Origin: Methylotenera sp.
GTDB taxonomy: Bacteria > Pseudomonadota > Gammaproteobacteria > Burkholderiales > Methylophilaceae
Direction: 5' to 3'
Assembly: GCA_027487055.1 (NCBI GenBank)
Contig: JAIYEJ010000255.1
Span: 1-14,584 of the forward strand
DNA length: 14,584 bases
Each line of letters starts with the position of its first letter. Positions within the stretch are counted from its first letter, which is position 1. Positions 7,167 to 14,584 of this stretch are shown piece after piece. A program made the position numbers and the translations under genes. The notes beneath the pieces are model-generated. The model made no database searches. It saw only the letters and a list, made by a program, of their open reading frames with translations, and was not told where the DNA came from.

Positions 7167-8276
7167 TTATCTGATATAAACAGACTCAAGCATGCGCTGG
7201 GCGCAACCTGACCAAGAGACTTGATATAGTATTTTTTTTCTTGCTTCATCAAAAGCCTTAGAAGGCATTTCAATAGCTCGCATAATTGCTTCAGCAAGAA
7301 CTTGCGGGTTTTTTATTGGTACAGTAATTGAGACTTGCGTTGAGAGCAAATCTTTAGCGCCCACGTTTTCTGTAACTACTAACGGCAAACCGAAAGCTAA
7401 GGCTTCAAAAACTGTCATGCCAAAGCCTTCGTCGATAGATGGTTGAACAAAAACATCAGCAGCTAGATAAAGCTCAACTAATTCATCTGGCAGAACTGGT
7501 GGAATTATTTTTACTCTTTTATCTTTAATTCTTTTAGTATATTCCTTTGGCACATCCCCACGAATCCATAGCTCTGCATCGCCTCTTTCAATCAACTTAA
7601 ATGCCTCAATTAAATAATGCGTTCCTTTTCTTAAAAAATAGTTTCCTACCATTAATACAACAAAAGTAGGTTTTCTAGCCTGACGATCTTTGTATTTTAT
7701 ATTTGCGCCCAAAGGATTTATTTTCACTTTTTTAATTAACTCTGGGTCCTTATAAGTGCTTGCGCTATATTGAGATGGTGCAACAATCACGTCAGCCAAA
7801 TATAATTCTTCTATTTCGCGCGCTAATGATGACTGATCTTTAAAATATTCAATATTTAGATAATCTGCTTCTGCACTTAAAAGTTCATGCTGATACATGT
7901 TAAATGGACACGATCTTTCTACACACTTTAGCCAATCAGTATTTTTTAATGAGTTGAAAGTCTTATAACTATTTCCGTTCCAGCTATGCAAAATACCAGG
8001 CGCTTCATTTTTTAAATTCTTAACCAACCAAGCATCAAATATTGCATCCTTTTTTTCATGAGTCATGCCAAAGAAAGGCAATCGAGAAGAAATATGCACT
8101 GCAATTGCCAAATCAATTCTGTTTTTATATTGTTTATTCGTTAAGTTTTTAGGTGGTTTTATTGTCCTATGTGCAGCATAAAGCTTTGATAATTTTTGCA
8201 TCCTTGCATATTCACTTGCAAGATGAAAAGCGTGAAACTTACCAGATACCGCTAGCGTTACTTTGTTATCATTCAT
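7167..8276 (-). CDS. GT4-family glycosyltransferase
   Basis: GT-B retaining glycosyltransferase of 369 aa, predicted to add one sugar to the EPS repeat at the inner face of the membrane. The C-terminal nucleotide-sugar domain shows VVLMVGNYFLRKGTHYLIEAF (206-226), with the Arg-Lys pair expected at the donor phosphates. The E-x7-E signature EGFGMTVFE follows at 283-291, then ALAFGLPLVVTENVG. The N-terminal acceptor domain includes a GILHSWNG stretch (94-101), a position where GT4 proteins usually carry His. Start ATG 8276 gives a normal family N-terminus (NKVTLAVSGKFHAFHLA); the upstream AAGAAAA is a weak ribosome site. It follows the previous GT4 gene by 27 bases and is followed by the 257-base gap before wzy. 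Donor and linkage unknown. Confidence 0.92.
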   Translation of the reverse strand: MNDNKVTLAVSGKFHAFHLASEYARMQKLSKLYAAHRTIKPPKNLTNKQYKNRIDLAIAVHISSRLPFFGMTHEKKDAIFDAWLVKNLKNEAPGILHSWNGNSYKTFNSLKNTDWLKCVERSCPFNMYQHELLSAEADYLNIEYFKDQSSLAREIEELYLADVIVAPSQYSASTYKDPELIKKVKINPLGANIKYKDRQARKPTFVVLMVGNYFLRKGTHYLIEAFKLIERGDAELWIRGDVPKEYTKRIKDKRVKIIPPVLPDELVELYLAADVFVQPSIDEGFGMTVFEALAFGLPLVVTENVGAKDLLSTQVSITVPIKNPQVLAEAIMRAIEMPSKAFDEARKKILYQVSWSGCAQRMLESVYIR

Positions 8277-8303
8277 TTGCTATTTTCTTATATCGATATC
8301 AAA

Positions 8304-9377
8304 TTATGATATAGCTTGCCTGAAAACACTTACATATTGTTTTGCAACATCTTCTGCAGCGTATCGAGATTGGGCACGACGCCATCCATTAAGAGCCATG
8401 CTGTACATCATGGAACGGTTCTCAATAAGCTGTTTAAGCTCCAAAGCTATTAATGAGATATCTCTTGACTTAACGAGCTTACCGCACGCCCCATTATCAA
8501 ATATTTCCTGTCTTGGCACATCATCATCTGCAATTACAGCGCAACCAGCAGCCATAGCCTCTACAAATACCAAGCCAAACGATTCTTGATGAGGAACCAT
8601 AATATAAATATGTGAATCCTGCATTAATTTTTGCACTTCATTTCTTTCTAAAAAGAAATGCTGATTTACATTTTTAAACTTTTTGCATGAATGTTTAGTT
8701 TTACTTACGATAGTGACATTAACCTTAAATTCGTTAAGGAAGTCTGCTATTACGTCTAATGCTGCGCATAGTTCTATTAGCCCTTTACGCACTCCATCTA
8801 CCCCAACAAATAAAACATGAGTATTATGATTAGAAAACTTTTTTGCAATCAACTCTTGAGGTAAAAAATTAAGATGGGGTAAAAAGAATGGCACAGTTAC
8901 ACATTTGTCACGCCAATCTGGTTTTCTAAGTAAAAATGCTTCACGCATGCAATCGGTATGAAAGTGAACCAAGTTACTGCCTTGAGCATATCTTTCTAAA
9001 ATATCAGCTTGGCTCTGTAAGTATTGTTCCCCCCTTATTTTGTCTTGATTTAATGTAGGAAATCCTAAAGTGGAAATAACTGGCTTTGTATTTTTTTTAT
9101 CTATTTTTAAACCCAATATCTCGTTTCCATATTTATATAAAACATCTGTACGTGAATTCTTAACAGATATATTTATATGGTTAAATACTCTATATTTTAA
9201 AATCCGTTCACTCGCAAAGTTTACATTTGCTTTTAAGTAATGTACTTTGGAACCTACAAACTGCATAGATATATCATTAACATAATTGCCTAATGTTGAA
9301 AAATCTAATACGCATCGTTGATCAGTATTATGCCGATTTAATGTCCAGCTTGGGTTAATGATGCCAACGTTAATCAT
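8304..9377 (-). CDS. GT4-family glycosyltransferase
   Basis: A 357-aa GT-B glycosyltransferase of the EPS assembly set. The C-terminal domain holds HVLFVGVDGVRKGLIELCAAL (187-207), with the RKG donor-phosphate motif. The E-x7-E signature ESFGLVFVE (265-273) leads into AMAAGCAVIADDDVPRQE. The N-terminal domain is more divergent than in the neighbouring GT4s but contains LVHFHTDCMREAFL (136-149), where the HFH stretch is the usual acceptor-side His. The gene begins at ATG 9377 after AAGAAG and a 69-base gap from the CgeB-like gene. The codon use is strongly AT-biased, like the next several genes. Substrate cannot be assigned. Confidence 0.9.
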   Translation of the reverse strand: MINVGIINPSWTLNRHNTDQRCVLDFSTLGNYVNDISMQFVGSKVHYLKANVNFASERILKYRVFNHINISVKNSRTDVLYKYGNEILGLKIDKKNTKPVISTLGFPTLNQDKIRGEQYLQSQADILERYAQGSNLVHFHTDCMREAFLLRKPDWRDKCVTVPFFLPHLNFLPQELIAKKFSNHNTHVLFVGVDGVRKGLIELCAALDVIADFLNEFKVNVTIVSKTKHSCKKFKNVNQHFFLERNEVQKLMQDSHIYIMVPHQESFGLVFVEAMAAGCAVIADDDVPRQEIFDNGACGKLVKSRDISLIALELKQLIENRSMMYSMALNGWRRAQSRYAAEDVAKQYVSVFRQAIS

Positions 9378-9437
9378 TTAAATTCTTCTTAATAAATAAA
9401 ACACAAAATAAAACCTGATGAGTTCAAGCAGAGTTTG

Positions 9438-9451
9438 CATAAGTGCTTATG
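9438..9451. repeat. Short perfect palindrome at the end of the CgeB-like gene
   Basis: CATAAG and CTTATG flank a two-base centre over the TAA stop of the gene ending at 9447. The stem is only six pairs with a two-base loop and no U tract after it, so it is not a convincing terminator; it may slightly stabilise the 3' end or be chance. Confidence 0.2.
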
Positions 9452-10484
9452 AGGCATCAGTAGTCTGTACATAATTTAGTACATCCTCTAAAACTCTTTC
9501 ATTATAATGTCGATTAGCAATCAAACGTGCGTGCCCAGAAGCAGCTATTGTCTTACGTCTAGTCTCATTTTCTAGAGCAAAGGTGCACATTTCAGCACAC
9601 TCTTCTTCATCTTTCCAAAAGAGCGCCTCTTTTCCTTCCCTATACATTTCTAAATGTTCACTAGTACGCTCTGCGCAAAATAATCCACCTAGAGCAGGTA
9701 TCTCGAGCGAACGAGTTGTATGCAAGTCACGATTTGCTTTTGACAATAATCCCAAGTTTACTTTTGCGCATTGAATTGCTTTGGCATATTCATCACCACT
9801 TATATTGCCACCCTTCCAGTAACTTTTTAGAAATTTCCATTCAGGTGCTTTATGCCAATTAGCTCCACGAATTGTTAGCGGAACACCCAGTTTGATTAGC
9901 TTAAGTAAAAACGGGCCTCGTTCTGGAAACCATGTACCCAAAAAAAGTACATCCGAGCCCCAAGCTAAATAATCTGACTGATCAATCGGTCTTTTTGCAT
10001 GTGACACTTCATCTGCACTCCTTTGAACAAGCAAGACTTTTTTAGCACCGAGCGCTAATGCTTCAGCGACATTCTCTTTCCTAATTACCACATTAAGATC
10101 GTAGAATGGAAGGCTCTGCCTATATGCCAAAAACCTCTGCCTATCGCGAGGACCAAGTGGGTCATCAATATTGTAGTTAATAACTTTTTTCGCGAACAAA
10201 CGCAATAAGGCGATTACTTTTGGCGTAACCCACTCTCCACCGTCTATATAACATAAATCAAAATTTTGGTCATGAATCTGTTCTTTTAATGCAGGTATTA
10301 ATAGCGGTGCTAGAAAATTTCCACCAATACGCCAAGTAATGCGATCCGTCCATAGTGTATTGGGTAGCATTTTTCTCAAATCTAAATGACGAACATGATG
10401 GCCTAAACGACGCAAGGCATTTGCGCGATCGAGACAGGTTCCACTAACAGGGCCAAGATATAAGATAGATAAAGAACTGGCCAT
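9447..10484 (-). CDS. CgeB-like glycosyltransferase (Glyco_trans_1_2 C-terminal domain)
   Basis: A 345-aa GT-B type glycosyltransferase of the CgeB/spore-maturation-like group. The N-terminus is a Rossmann-like start (LSILYLGPVSGTCLDRANALRRLGH). It is followed by DLCYIDGGEW (76-85) and the INYNIDDPLGPRDR segment (102-115), which resembles the conserved NxDD region of this group. The C-terminal domain has FLGTWFPERGPFL (181-193), then HTTRSLEIPALGGLFCAE (255-272), where Glu261 stands at the position of the GT4 catalytic Glu, and a conserved ending (EHLEMYREGKEALFW). It begins eight bases after the epsI stop, without a clear Shine-Dalgarno, so its translation probably depends on epsI. Predicted to act on the lipid-linked repeat; donor unknown. 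Confidence 0.88.
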   Translation of the reverse strand: MASSLSILYLGPVSGTCLDRANALRRLGHHVRHLDLRKMLPNTLWTDRITWRIGGNFLAPLLIPALKEQIHDQNFDLCYIDGGEWVTPKVIALLRLFAKKVINYNIDDPLGPRDRQRFLAYRQSLPFYDLNVVIRKENVAEALALGAKKVLLVQRSADEVSHAKRPIDQSDYLAWGSDVLFLGTWFPERGPFLLKLIKLGVPLTIRGANWHKAPEWKFLKSYWKGGNISGDEYAKAIQCAKVNLGLLSKANRDLHTTRSLEIPALGGLFCAERTSEHLEMYREGKEALFWKDEEECAEMCTFALENETRRKTIAASGHARLIANRHYNERVLEDVLNYVQTTDAS

Positions 10485-10492
10485 AAATAAAC

Positions 10493-11215
10493 TTATATCG
10501 CTAATGGTCCAATCATCATTGCCCTTTGTTCAGGACCAAGCACGCGCAGAAAATCATTGATAAATTGATCTTGGAATTGATAAGATAATTTACTATCATC
10601 GCTCAACTCTGACACCCTAAATAATAGACCATCAGTTATGTAGCCTTTTAAACCCATTTCTAGTCTTGCAATATTCAAAGCTGTCGGTGGACCACTAATT
10701 ACCTCATCACCAATACGAATCCAATATGTCACTTTCTCAGTTCTTGGGCCAATATTAGCCTCCATGCGATTTACAATCACTGATTTATCTGTTGTATTTA
10801 TCTTTTCTTCATAAAGATTGTTAATTTTAAAACCTTGCGAAGAGTAGCAAGATTCTGGACGATGCAATTGTTTCGAGAAAGTTTGATTGTCGCCATAGGC
10901 TAGCGACAGTATTATTCGACGACCAGTTGTTTTTTGCTCGTAAACTCTGCTAACCACCTGTGTGTAAAGGTTGTTTACAGTTTCTTGCACCTCAGGATTA
11001 ACAACTGTACTGTTACTTGATTCAGTTACTTCTATCCAATCACCGAAATTCTTTGGCACAACCTGCTCAAATTGAGGGCTTCCAATATGCTCGTACCAAG
11101 ATAAATGAGGAGTTAACCAAGTTGCTAGTCCTAAACATGTAGCCATAAAAATAGCCACTAACCAATGTTGCATATTGGGTTTTGGGCTTAATATAATTTG
11201 CATTTCACTGACCAT
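10493..11215 (-). CDS. epsI: EpsI, exosortase-associated protein (B-type)
   Basis: A 240-aa protein of the EpsI/DUF3485 family, found next to or fused to exosortases in EPS loci. One N-terminal membrane helix (about 17-35) anchors the rest in the periplasm. Family landmarks are the PKNFGDW segment (54-60), the HRPESCY motif (118-124) with conserved His and Cys, and VTYWIRIGD (162-170). Its biochemical role is unsettled; it is needed for EPS production in some systems and is thought to work with the exosortase. I chose ATG 11215, preceded by GTAGG seven bases upstream, which overlaps the exosortase gene by 11 bases. A GTG at 11236 and an ATG at 11203 are in the same frame and cannot be excluded. 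The overlap implies translational coupling with the exosortase. Confidence 0.9.
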   Translation of the reverse strand: MVSEMQIILSPKPNMQHWLVAIFMATCLGLATWLTPHLSWYEHIGSPQFEQVVPKNFGDWIEVTESSNSTVVNPEVQETVNNLYTQVVSRVYEQKTTGRRIILSLAYGDNQTFSKQLHRPESCYSSQGFKINNLYEEKINTTDKSVIVNRMEANIGPRTEKVTYWIRIGDEVISGPPTALNIARLEMGLKGYITDGLLFRVSELSDDSKLSYQFQDQFINDFLRVLGPEQRAMMIGPLAI

Positions 11216-12110
11216 AAAATCGCCTACTAATTGCACGTAACATAGTATCTGTGGCTAACATTAGTATTAACCCTGCTAGAAAGAGCACCATGCCAGCAAA
11301 ACCATGCATAAATCCCTGTCCTGCTGCTACCCCCCAATAATATGTAATAAGCGCTAGAGCAATCACACGAATCACATTGGCAGTAAATGAGATAGGAATA
11401 ATCAATATAGGCAAAACTATATTGCGTAACATGGAGGAATGATGCACAAGATTAAGATATAAAATACCAAGGGCTTCAAGCATAAATAATGTGCGCATGC
11501 CAGCGCAAGCATCTGCAACTAGCAATTGATATTGCTCTAAATATATGACAACACCTGTTCTGCCTGCTTGAAATCCCGCCCAACTCAATATATTGACAGT
11601 AACTGCAGAGACGGCTTCCTTCATAAAGCTGGCAAGTGGGCCAACTAATGAATTTGGTAATGGCACCATGAAAAACATGAACAAAAGAGGGAACATAAGC
11701 TTCTTAAATAAAGCCATTCCGCCAGCCATAAATACAATCCCAATGAGTAGCAATATAAAAGCACCAACTTCAAAGTAGATGATGTCTAATGCTCTACCTG
11801 GGATATAAATACTAGCAGCTACAAAAAGTAGCAACCATGCAATAGCGGGAGAAGTTTTAAAATCCTCAAAGCTTGGTATTTCTTGCCAACGCTTCCAAAG
11901 TAACCATAATGAAATCGCTAAGATAATTGGCCCATGCGCGTGCTCATCATCCAACCAAATACCATTTACTGCAAAAAGATCCCAAAGTGTAGGTAAAAAC
12001 AGAATAAATAATCCTGCAAACATCAACCAAAGCCCACTATTTTTTATCAAGTGTGCAAATACTTTTTTAGCCTTGATTATATATAAATCTAATTGTGCGA
12101 GTTCGTCCAT
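11205..12110 (-). CDS. xrtB: Exosortase, B-type (XrtB/EpsH-like)
   Basis: Integral-membrane cysteine transpeptidase that cleaves PEP-CTERM sorting signals and is found in EPS loci. In 301 aa it has about eight hydrophobic helices and all three catalytic landmarks. ACAGMRT (201-207) carries the nucleophile Cys202, NVIR carries Arg248, and FMHGFAG carries His269. The short length without the fused EpsI domain, the separate epsI gene just downstream and the betaproteobacterial-style EPS context favour the XrtB/EpsH subtype, although subtype is recalled, not searched. It starts eight bases after gmd; the nearest ribosome-site-like bases (AAGG) are tight, about three bases from the ATG. No protein in the window ends in a PEP motif plus helix plus basic tail, so its substrates lie elsewhere. 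Confidence 0.92.
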   Translation of the reverse strand: MDELAQLDLYIIKAKKVFAHLIKNSGLWLMFAGLFILFLPTLWDLFAVNGIWLDDEHAHGPIILAISLWLLWKRWQEIPSFEDFKTSPAIAWLLLFVAASIYIPGRALDIIYFEVGAFILLLIGIVFMAGGMALFKKLMFPLLFMFFMVPLPNSLVGPLASFMKEAVSAVTVNILSWAGFQAGRTGVVIYLEQYQLLVADACAGMRTLFMLEALGILYLNLVHHSSMLRNIVLPILIIPISFTANVIRVIALALITYYWGVAAGQGFMHGFAGMVLFLAGLILMLATDTMLRAISRRFYGQ

Positions 12111-12118
12111 AGCCTTAC

Positions 12119-13201
12119 TTACTCGTGATAATCCATAGCTTGATAGCCGTGCTGTTTCACGAGCTCATCACGCTGTGCCGATTTGTAATCCTCACGCACC
12201 ATCTCAGAGACTAGCTCGTTAAATGTAATCTTCGGTGTCCAGCCCAACTTTTGTTTGGCTTTGCTCGGATCACCTAACAGTGTTTCCACTTCGGTTGGTC
12301 TAAAGTAGCGCGGGTCAACCTGTACTACACATTTGTCATTCCAGTAGCCTTTTTCATCTACACCACTGCCCTGCCAAGTAATTAGCATATCGAGCTCATT
12401 GGCCGCTGCATTCACAAAGTCTCGTACGCTGTATTGCACACCTGTGGCAATCACAAAGTCTTCAGCTGTTTCTTGTTGTAACATCAACCATTGCATCTCG
12501 ACATAGTCTTTGGCATGACCCCAGTCACGTAGCGCATCTAAGTTCCCAAGGTATAAACAATCTTGTAAGCCTAAGTTAATACGGGCTAGCGCTCTTGTGA
12601 TTTTACGGGTCACAAAGGTTTCGCCACGTATCGGACTTTCATGGTTAAACAAGATGCCATTACACGCATAAATACCATATGCCTCACGGTAATTGACAGT
12701 AATCCAATAAGCGTAGAGCTTGGCTACTGCATAAGGACTGCGTGGGTAAAACGGTGTAGTTTCCTTTTGCGGGATTTCTTGTACCAATCCGTAGAGTTCT
12801 GAGGTAGAGGCTTGATAGAACTTGGTCTTCTTCTCAAGACCTAAAATACGAATCGCTTCTAAAATACGTAAGGTACCAATGCCATCTGCATTGGCAGTAT
12901 ATTCAGGGGTCTCAAAGCTCACTGCCACATGGCTCATGGCAGCCAAGTTATAAATCTCGTCTGGTTGCGTTTGTTGAATAATCCGAATCAGATTGGTCGA
13001 ATCGGTCAAGTCACCATAATGCAAAATGAAATTATTGTTATCGACATGTGGGTCTTGATAGAGGTGATCAATACGGTCTGTGTTAAACAAGGAAGCACGA
13101 CGTTTAACACCATGTACAACATAGCCTTTACCAAGCAAAAACTCCGCTAAATAAGCGCCGTCTTGGCCGGTAACGCCAGTGATTAATGCGACTTTAGTCA
13201 T
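12119..13201 (-). CDS. gmd: GDP-mannose 4,6-dehydratase
   Basis: Converts GDP-D-mannose to GDP-4-dehydro-6-deoxy-D-mannose, the branch point to GDP-L-fucose, GDP-D-rhamnose and related sugars, using bound NADP. It is 360 aa, the usual family length, and an extended short-chain dehydrogenase. The nucleotide-binding motif GVTGQDG is at 9-15, followed by KRRASLFNTDRIDHLY (33-48), which contributes to dinucleotide and tetramer contacts. Catalytic TSE is at 133-135, and the Tyr157/Lys161 pair sits within YPRSPYAVAKLY. NHESPIRGETFVTRKI (186-201) is the substrate-binding region. The ATG lies one base after the manC stop, so the two are surely cotranscribed. No fucose synthase or rhamnose-forming reductase is visible in the window, so the final deoxysugar is undetermined. 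Confidence 0.97.
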   Translation of the reverse strand: MTKVALITGVTGQDGAYLAEFLLGKGYVVHGVKRRASLFNTDRIDHLYQDPHVDNNNFILHYGDLTDSTNLIRIIQQTQPDEIYNLAAMSHVAVSFETPEYTANADGIGTLRILEAIRILGLEKKTKFYQASTSELYGLVQEIPQKETTPFYPRSPYAVAKLYAYWITVNYREAYGIYACNGILFNHESPIRGETFVTRKITRALARINLGLQDCLYLGNLDALRDWGHAKDYVEMQWLMLQQETAEDFVIATGVQYSVRDFVNAAANELDMLITWQGSGVDEKGYWNDKCVVQVDPRYFRPTEVETLLGDPSKAKQKLGWTPKITFNELVSEMVREDYKSAQRDELVKQHGYQAMDYHE

Positions 13202-13202
13202 A

Positions 13203-14584
13203 CTAACTTACTCTTCCGTATTTATCATCAAAACGAACAATATCATCTTCACCCACATAATCACCGCATTGCACTTCTATAATCGCAAGTGGTTCAGTGC
13301 CTTTGTTCTCAAGGCGATGGCGATGGGTTTTAGAAATATAGGTCGATTGATTCTCGTTTAAAGTGAACTCAATTTCGTTATTTGTAATCGTTGCAACGCC
13401 AGAAACCACCACCCAATGCTCCGAACGATGTTTGTGCATTTGCATTGATAACTTTGCACCAGGTTTTACGACAATACGCTTAATTTTAAAGTTTGCACCT
13501 TCTTCTAACACTGTGTATGTACCCCAAGGGCGATACGCAGTTTGGTGAATTTCTGTAAGTTCTGGCTTATGAGCTTTTACGCGCGCGACCAATGTTTTAA
13601 TTTCTTCAGTACGACTCCTATCACAAATCAATGTCGCATCTGCAGTTTGAATCACAACAATATTATTTAAGCCAGCAGTAGCAAGCACACTATTTTGGCT
13701 CCACAACAAACTATTTGTCGTATCTTGCGCAAATACGTCACCATGCAACACGTTGTTATCTGCATCTTTTATTTGTTTTTGGTAAATAGATTCCCAGCTA
13801 CCCAAATCGCTCCAAGCCATATCTACTGGCACGACAGCTACTTTATCCGCTTTTTCTGCTAGGCCGTAATCTATAGAAACATTTGTAAATTCTGCATACG
13901 TCTTTGCAAAATTTTCTGCAGTTATACTTTGCAATTGCGCTTTCATTTCTGGCTGATACTTGCTTAGCATCGCCATAAAAGCGCTGGCTTTAAATACAAA
14001 CATGCCACTGTTCCACAAATAACCATCCTGCACAAACTGGGCAGCTTTTTCACTATTAGGTTTTTCAACAAATTGCCCTACCGTCATCAATGGCATTGCG
14101 CCACTATAGTTTAGGGTAGTACTAGGCTTAATATAACCATATCCAGTTGCAGGCTCAGTGGGCTTAATGCCTAACAACACTAAATAATCATCTTTTGCGG
14201 CCAATTCTGCAGTTGCCCAAGCTTGTAAAAATGCAGCTTGGTTATCAATAGCATGGTCAGATGCAAATACACCAATAATTGCATCTGGATCTTGAGCATT
14301 AATTTTGCTTACCGCCCAAGCAATGGCAGGTAATGTGTTTCGTGCGCATGGTTCTGCTAATACATTATTCAGTGCATCAGGCGCAATTTCACTTAACTGA
14401 CCTTTTACTTCAAATTTGTGGTCTTCGTGCGTTACAGTGTATAAATGAGCAGCATCAATATATTCAAGTAAGCGGGAAGTTGTTTGTTGCAAAAGCGTTT
14501 GCTCGCCATTTAGGGCTAGCAACTGCTTTGGCCTTAGCGTGCGTGAAAGTGGCCAAAGTCTAGTACCAGAGCCACCACACAGAA
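13203..14584 (-). CDS. manC: Mannose-1-phosphate guanylyltransferase/mannose-6-phosphate isomerase (5' end outside the window)
   Basis: Bifunctional type II enzyme (ManC/CpsB/AlgA-like) that supplies GDP-mannose from fructose-6-phosphate and mannose-1-phosphate. The reading frame is open to the window edge: 459 residues are visible, beginning LCGGSGTRLWPLSRTLRPKQ, the pyrophosphorylase signature, so only a handful of N-terminal residues are missing. A TTG at 14522 is an internal Leu, not the start. The guanylyltransferase domain continues with EPCARNTLPAIAWA (about 77-90) and FVEKP (171-175). The C-terminal cupin isomerase domain has RPWGTY (351-356), the metal-binding QMHKHRSEHW (381-390), and the typical ending FDDKYGR. 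It is followed after one base by gmd, which uses its product. Its composition is less AT-rich than the glycosyltransferase block. Confidence 0.95.
   Translation of the reverse strand, partial: LCGGSGTRLWPLSRTLRPKQLLALNGEQTLLQQTTSRLLEYIDAAHLYTVTHEDHKFEVKGQLSEIAPDALNNVLAEPCARNTLPAIAWAVSKINAQDPDAIIGVFASDHAIDNQAAFLQAWATAELAAKDDYLVLLGIKPTEPATGYGYIKPSTTLNYSGAMPLMTVGQFVEKPNSEKAAQFVQDGYLWNSGMFVFKASAFMAMLSKYQPEMKAQLQSITAENFAKTYAEFTNVSIDYGLAEKADKVAVVPVDMAWSDLGSWESIYQKQIKDADNNVLHGDVFAQDTTNSLLWSQNSVLATAGLNNIVVIQTADATLICDRSRTEEIKTLVARVKAHKPELTEIHQTAYRPWGTYTVLEEGANFKIKRIVVKPGAKLSMQMHKHRSEHWVVVSGVATITNNEIEFTLNENQSTYISKTHRHRLENKGTEPLAIIEVQCGDYVGEDDIVRFDDKYGRVS

Noticed and set aside
8263..8589. Plus-strand open frame of 108 codons.
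   Set aside because: It lies almost wholly antisense to a well-supported GT4 gene and has no family-like features; the same applies to other plus-strand frames across manC, gmd, wzx and the exosortase.
14520..14522. TTG start for manC inside the window.
   Set aside because: The frame continues upstream through GGSGTRLWPLSR, the essential nucleotide-binding signature, to the window edge, so TTG is an internal Leu codon.

Overview
The window is a single-strand exopolysaccharide (EPS) biosynthesis locus. Every convincing gene lies on the minus strand, so transcription runs from position 14584 down to position 1. The AT-rich base composition, a short exosortase that most resembles the B type (XrtB, EpsH-like), the B-type EpsI fused to it by overlap, and GDP-mannose genes beside a Wzx/Wzy set all point to a betaproteobacterium of the methanol/methylamine-using Methylophilaceae type (Methylotenera, Methylobacillus or Methylophilus-like). 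The methanolan eps cluster of Methylobacillus is the closest remembered parallel. This assignment is an inference from gene content; no rRNA or housekeeping gene is present to confirm it.

Layout in transcription order: (1) 14584-12119, sugar-nucleotide supply: a bifunctional mannose-1-phosphate guanylyltransferase/mannose-6-phosphate isomerase, cut by the window edge, then GDP-mannose 4,6-dehydratase one base later. (2) 12110-10493, the exosortase and its EpsI partner, with overlapping reading frames. (3) 10484-7167, three consecutive glycosyltransferases: one CgeB-like and two GT4. (4) 6909-5359, a multi-spanning Wzy-like polymerase, preceded by a 257-base gap holding a 43-codon ORF that overlaps its start codon. 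(5) 5325-4528, a putative GT-A-type transferase of no family I can name. (6) 4497-2962, a Wzx-type flippase. (7) 2824-1997, an FkbM-family methyltransferase behind its own promoter-like sequence and a perfect palindrome. (8) 1896-1303, a decayed IS3-family transposase. (9) 1198-20, another GT4 glycosyltransferase.

Together the genes describe Wzx/Wzy-type polysaccharide assembly. GDP-mannose and GDP-4-keto-6-deoxymannose are made in the cytoplasm, and up to five glycosyltransferases build a lipid-linked repeat unit. FkbM may methylate it, Wzx flips it and Wzy polymerises it. The initiating phosphoglycosyltransferase, the Wza/Wzb/Wzc export components and the reductase that would finish the 6-deoxyhexose are not in the window. 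The exosortase has no PEP-CTERM substrate here either.

The sequence is visibly mosaic: manC, gmd and the last glycosyltransferase look richer in G+C than the strongly AT-rich block between about 1.3 and 9.4 kb. The most distinctive non-obvious content is the IS3 scar, the palindrome over the predicted fkbM transcription start, and the small ORF coupled to wzy.
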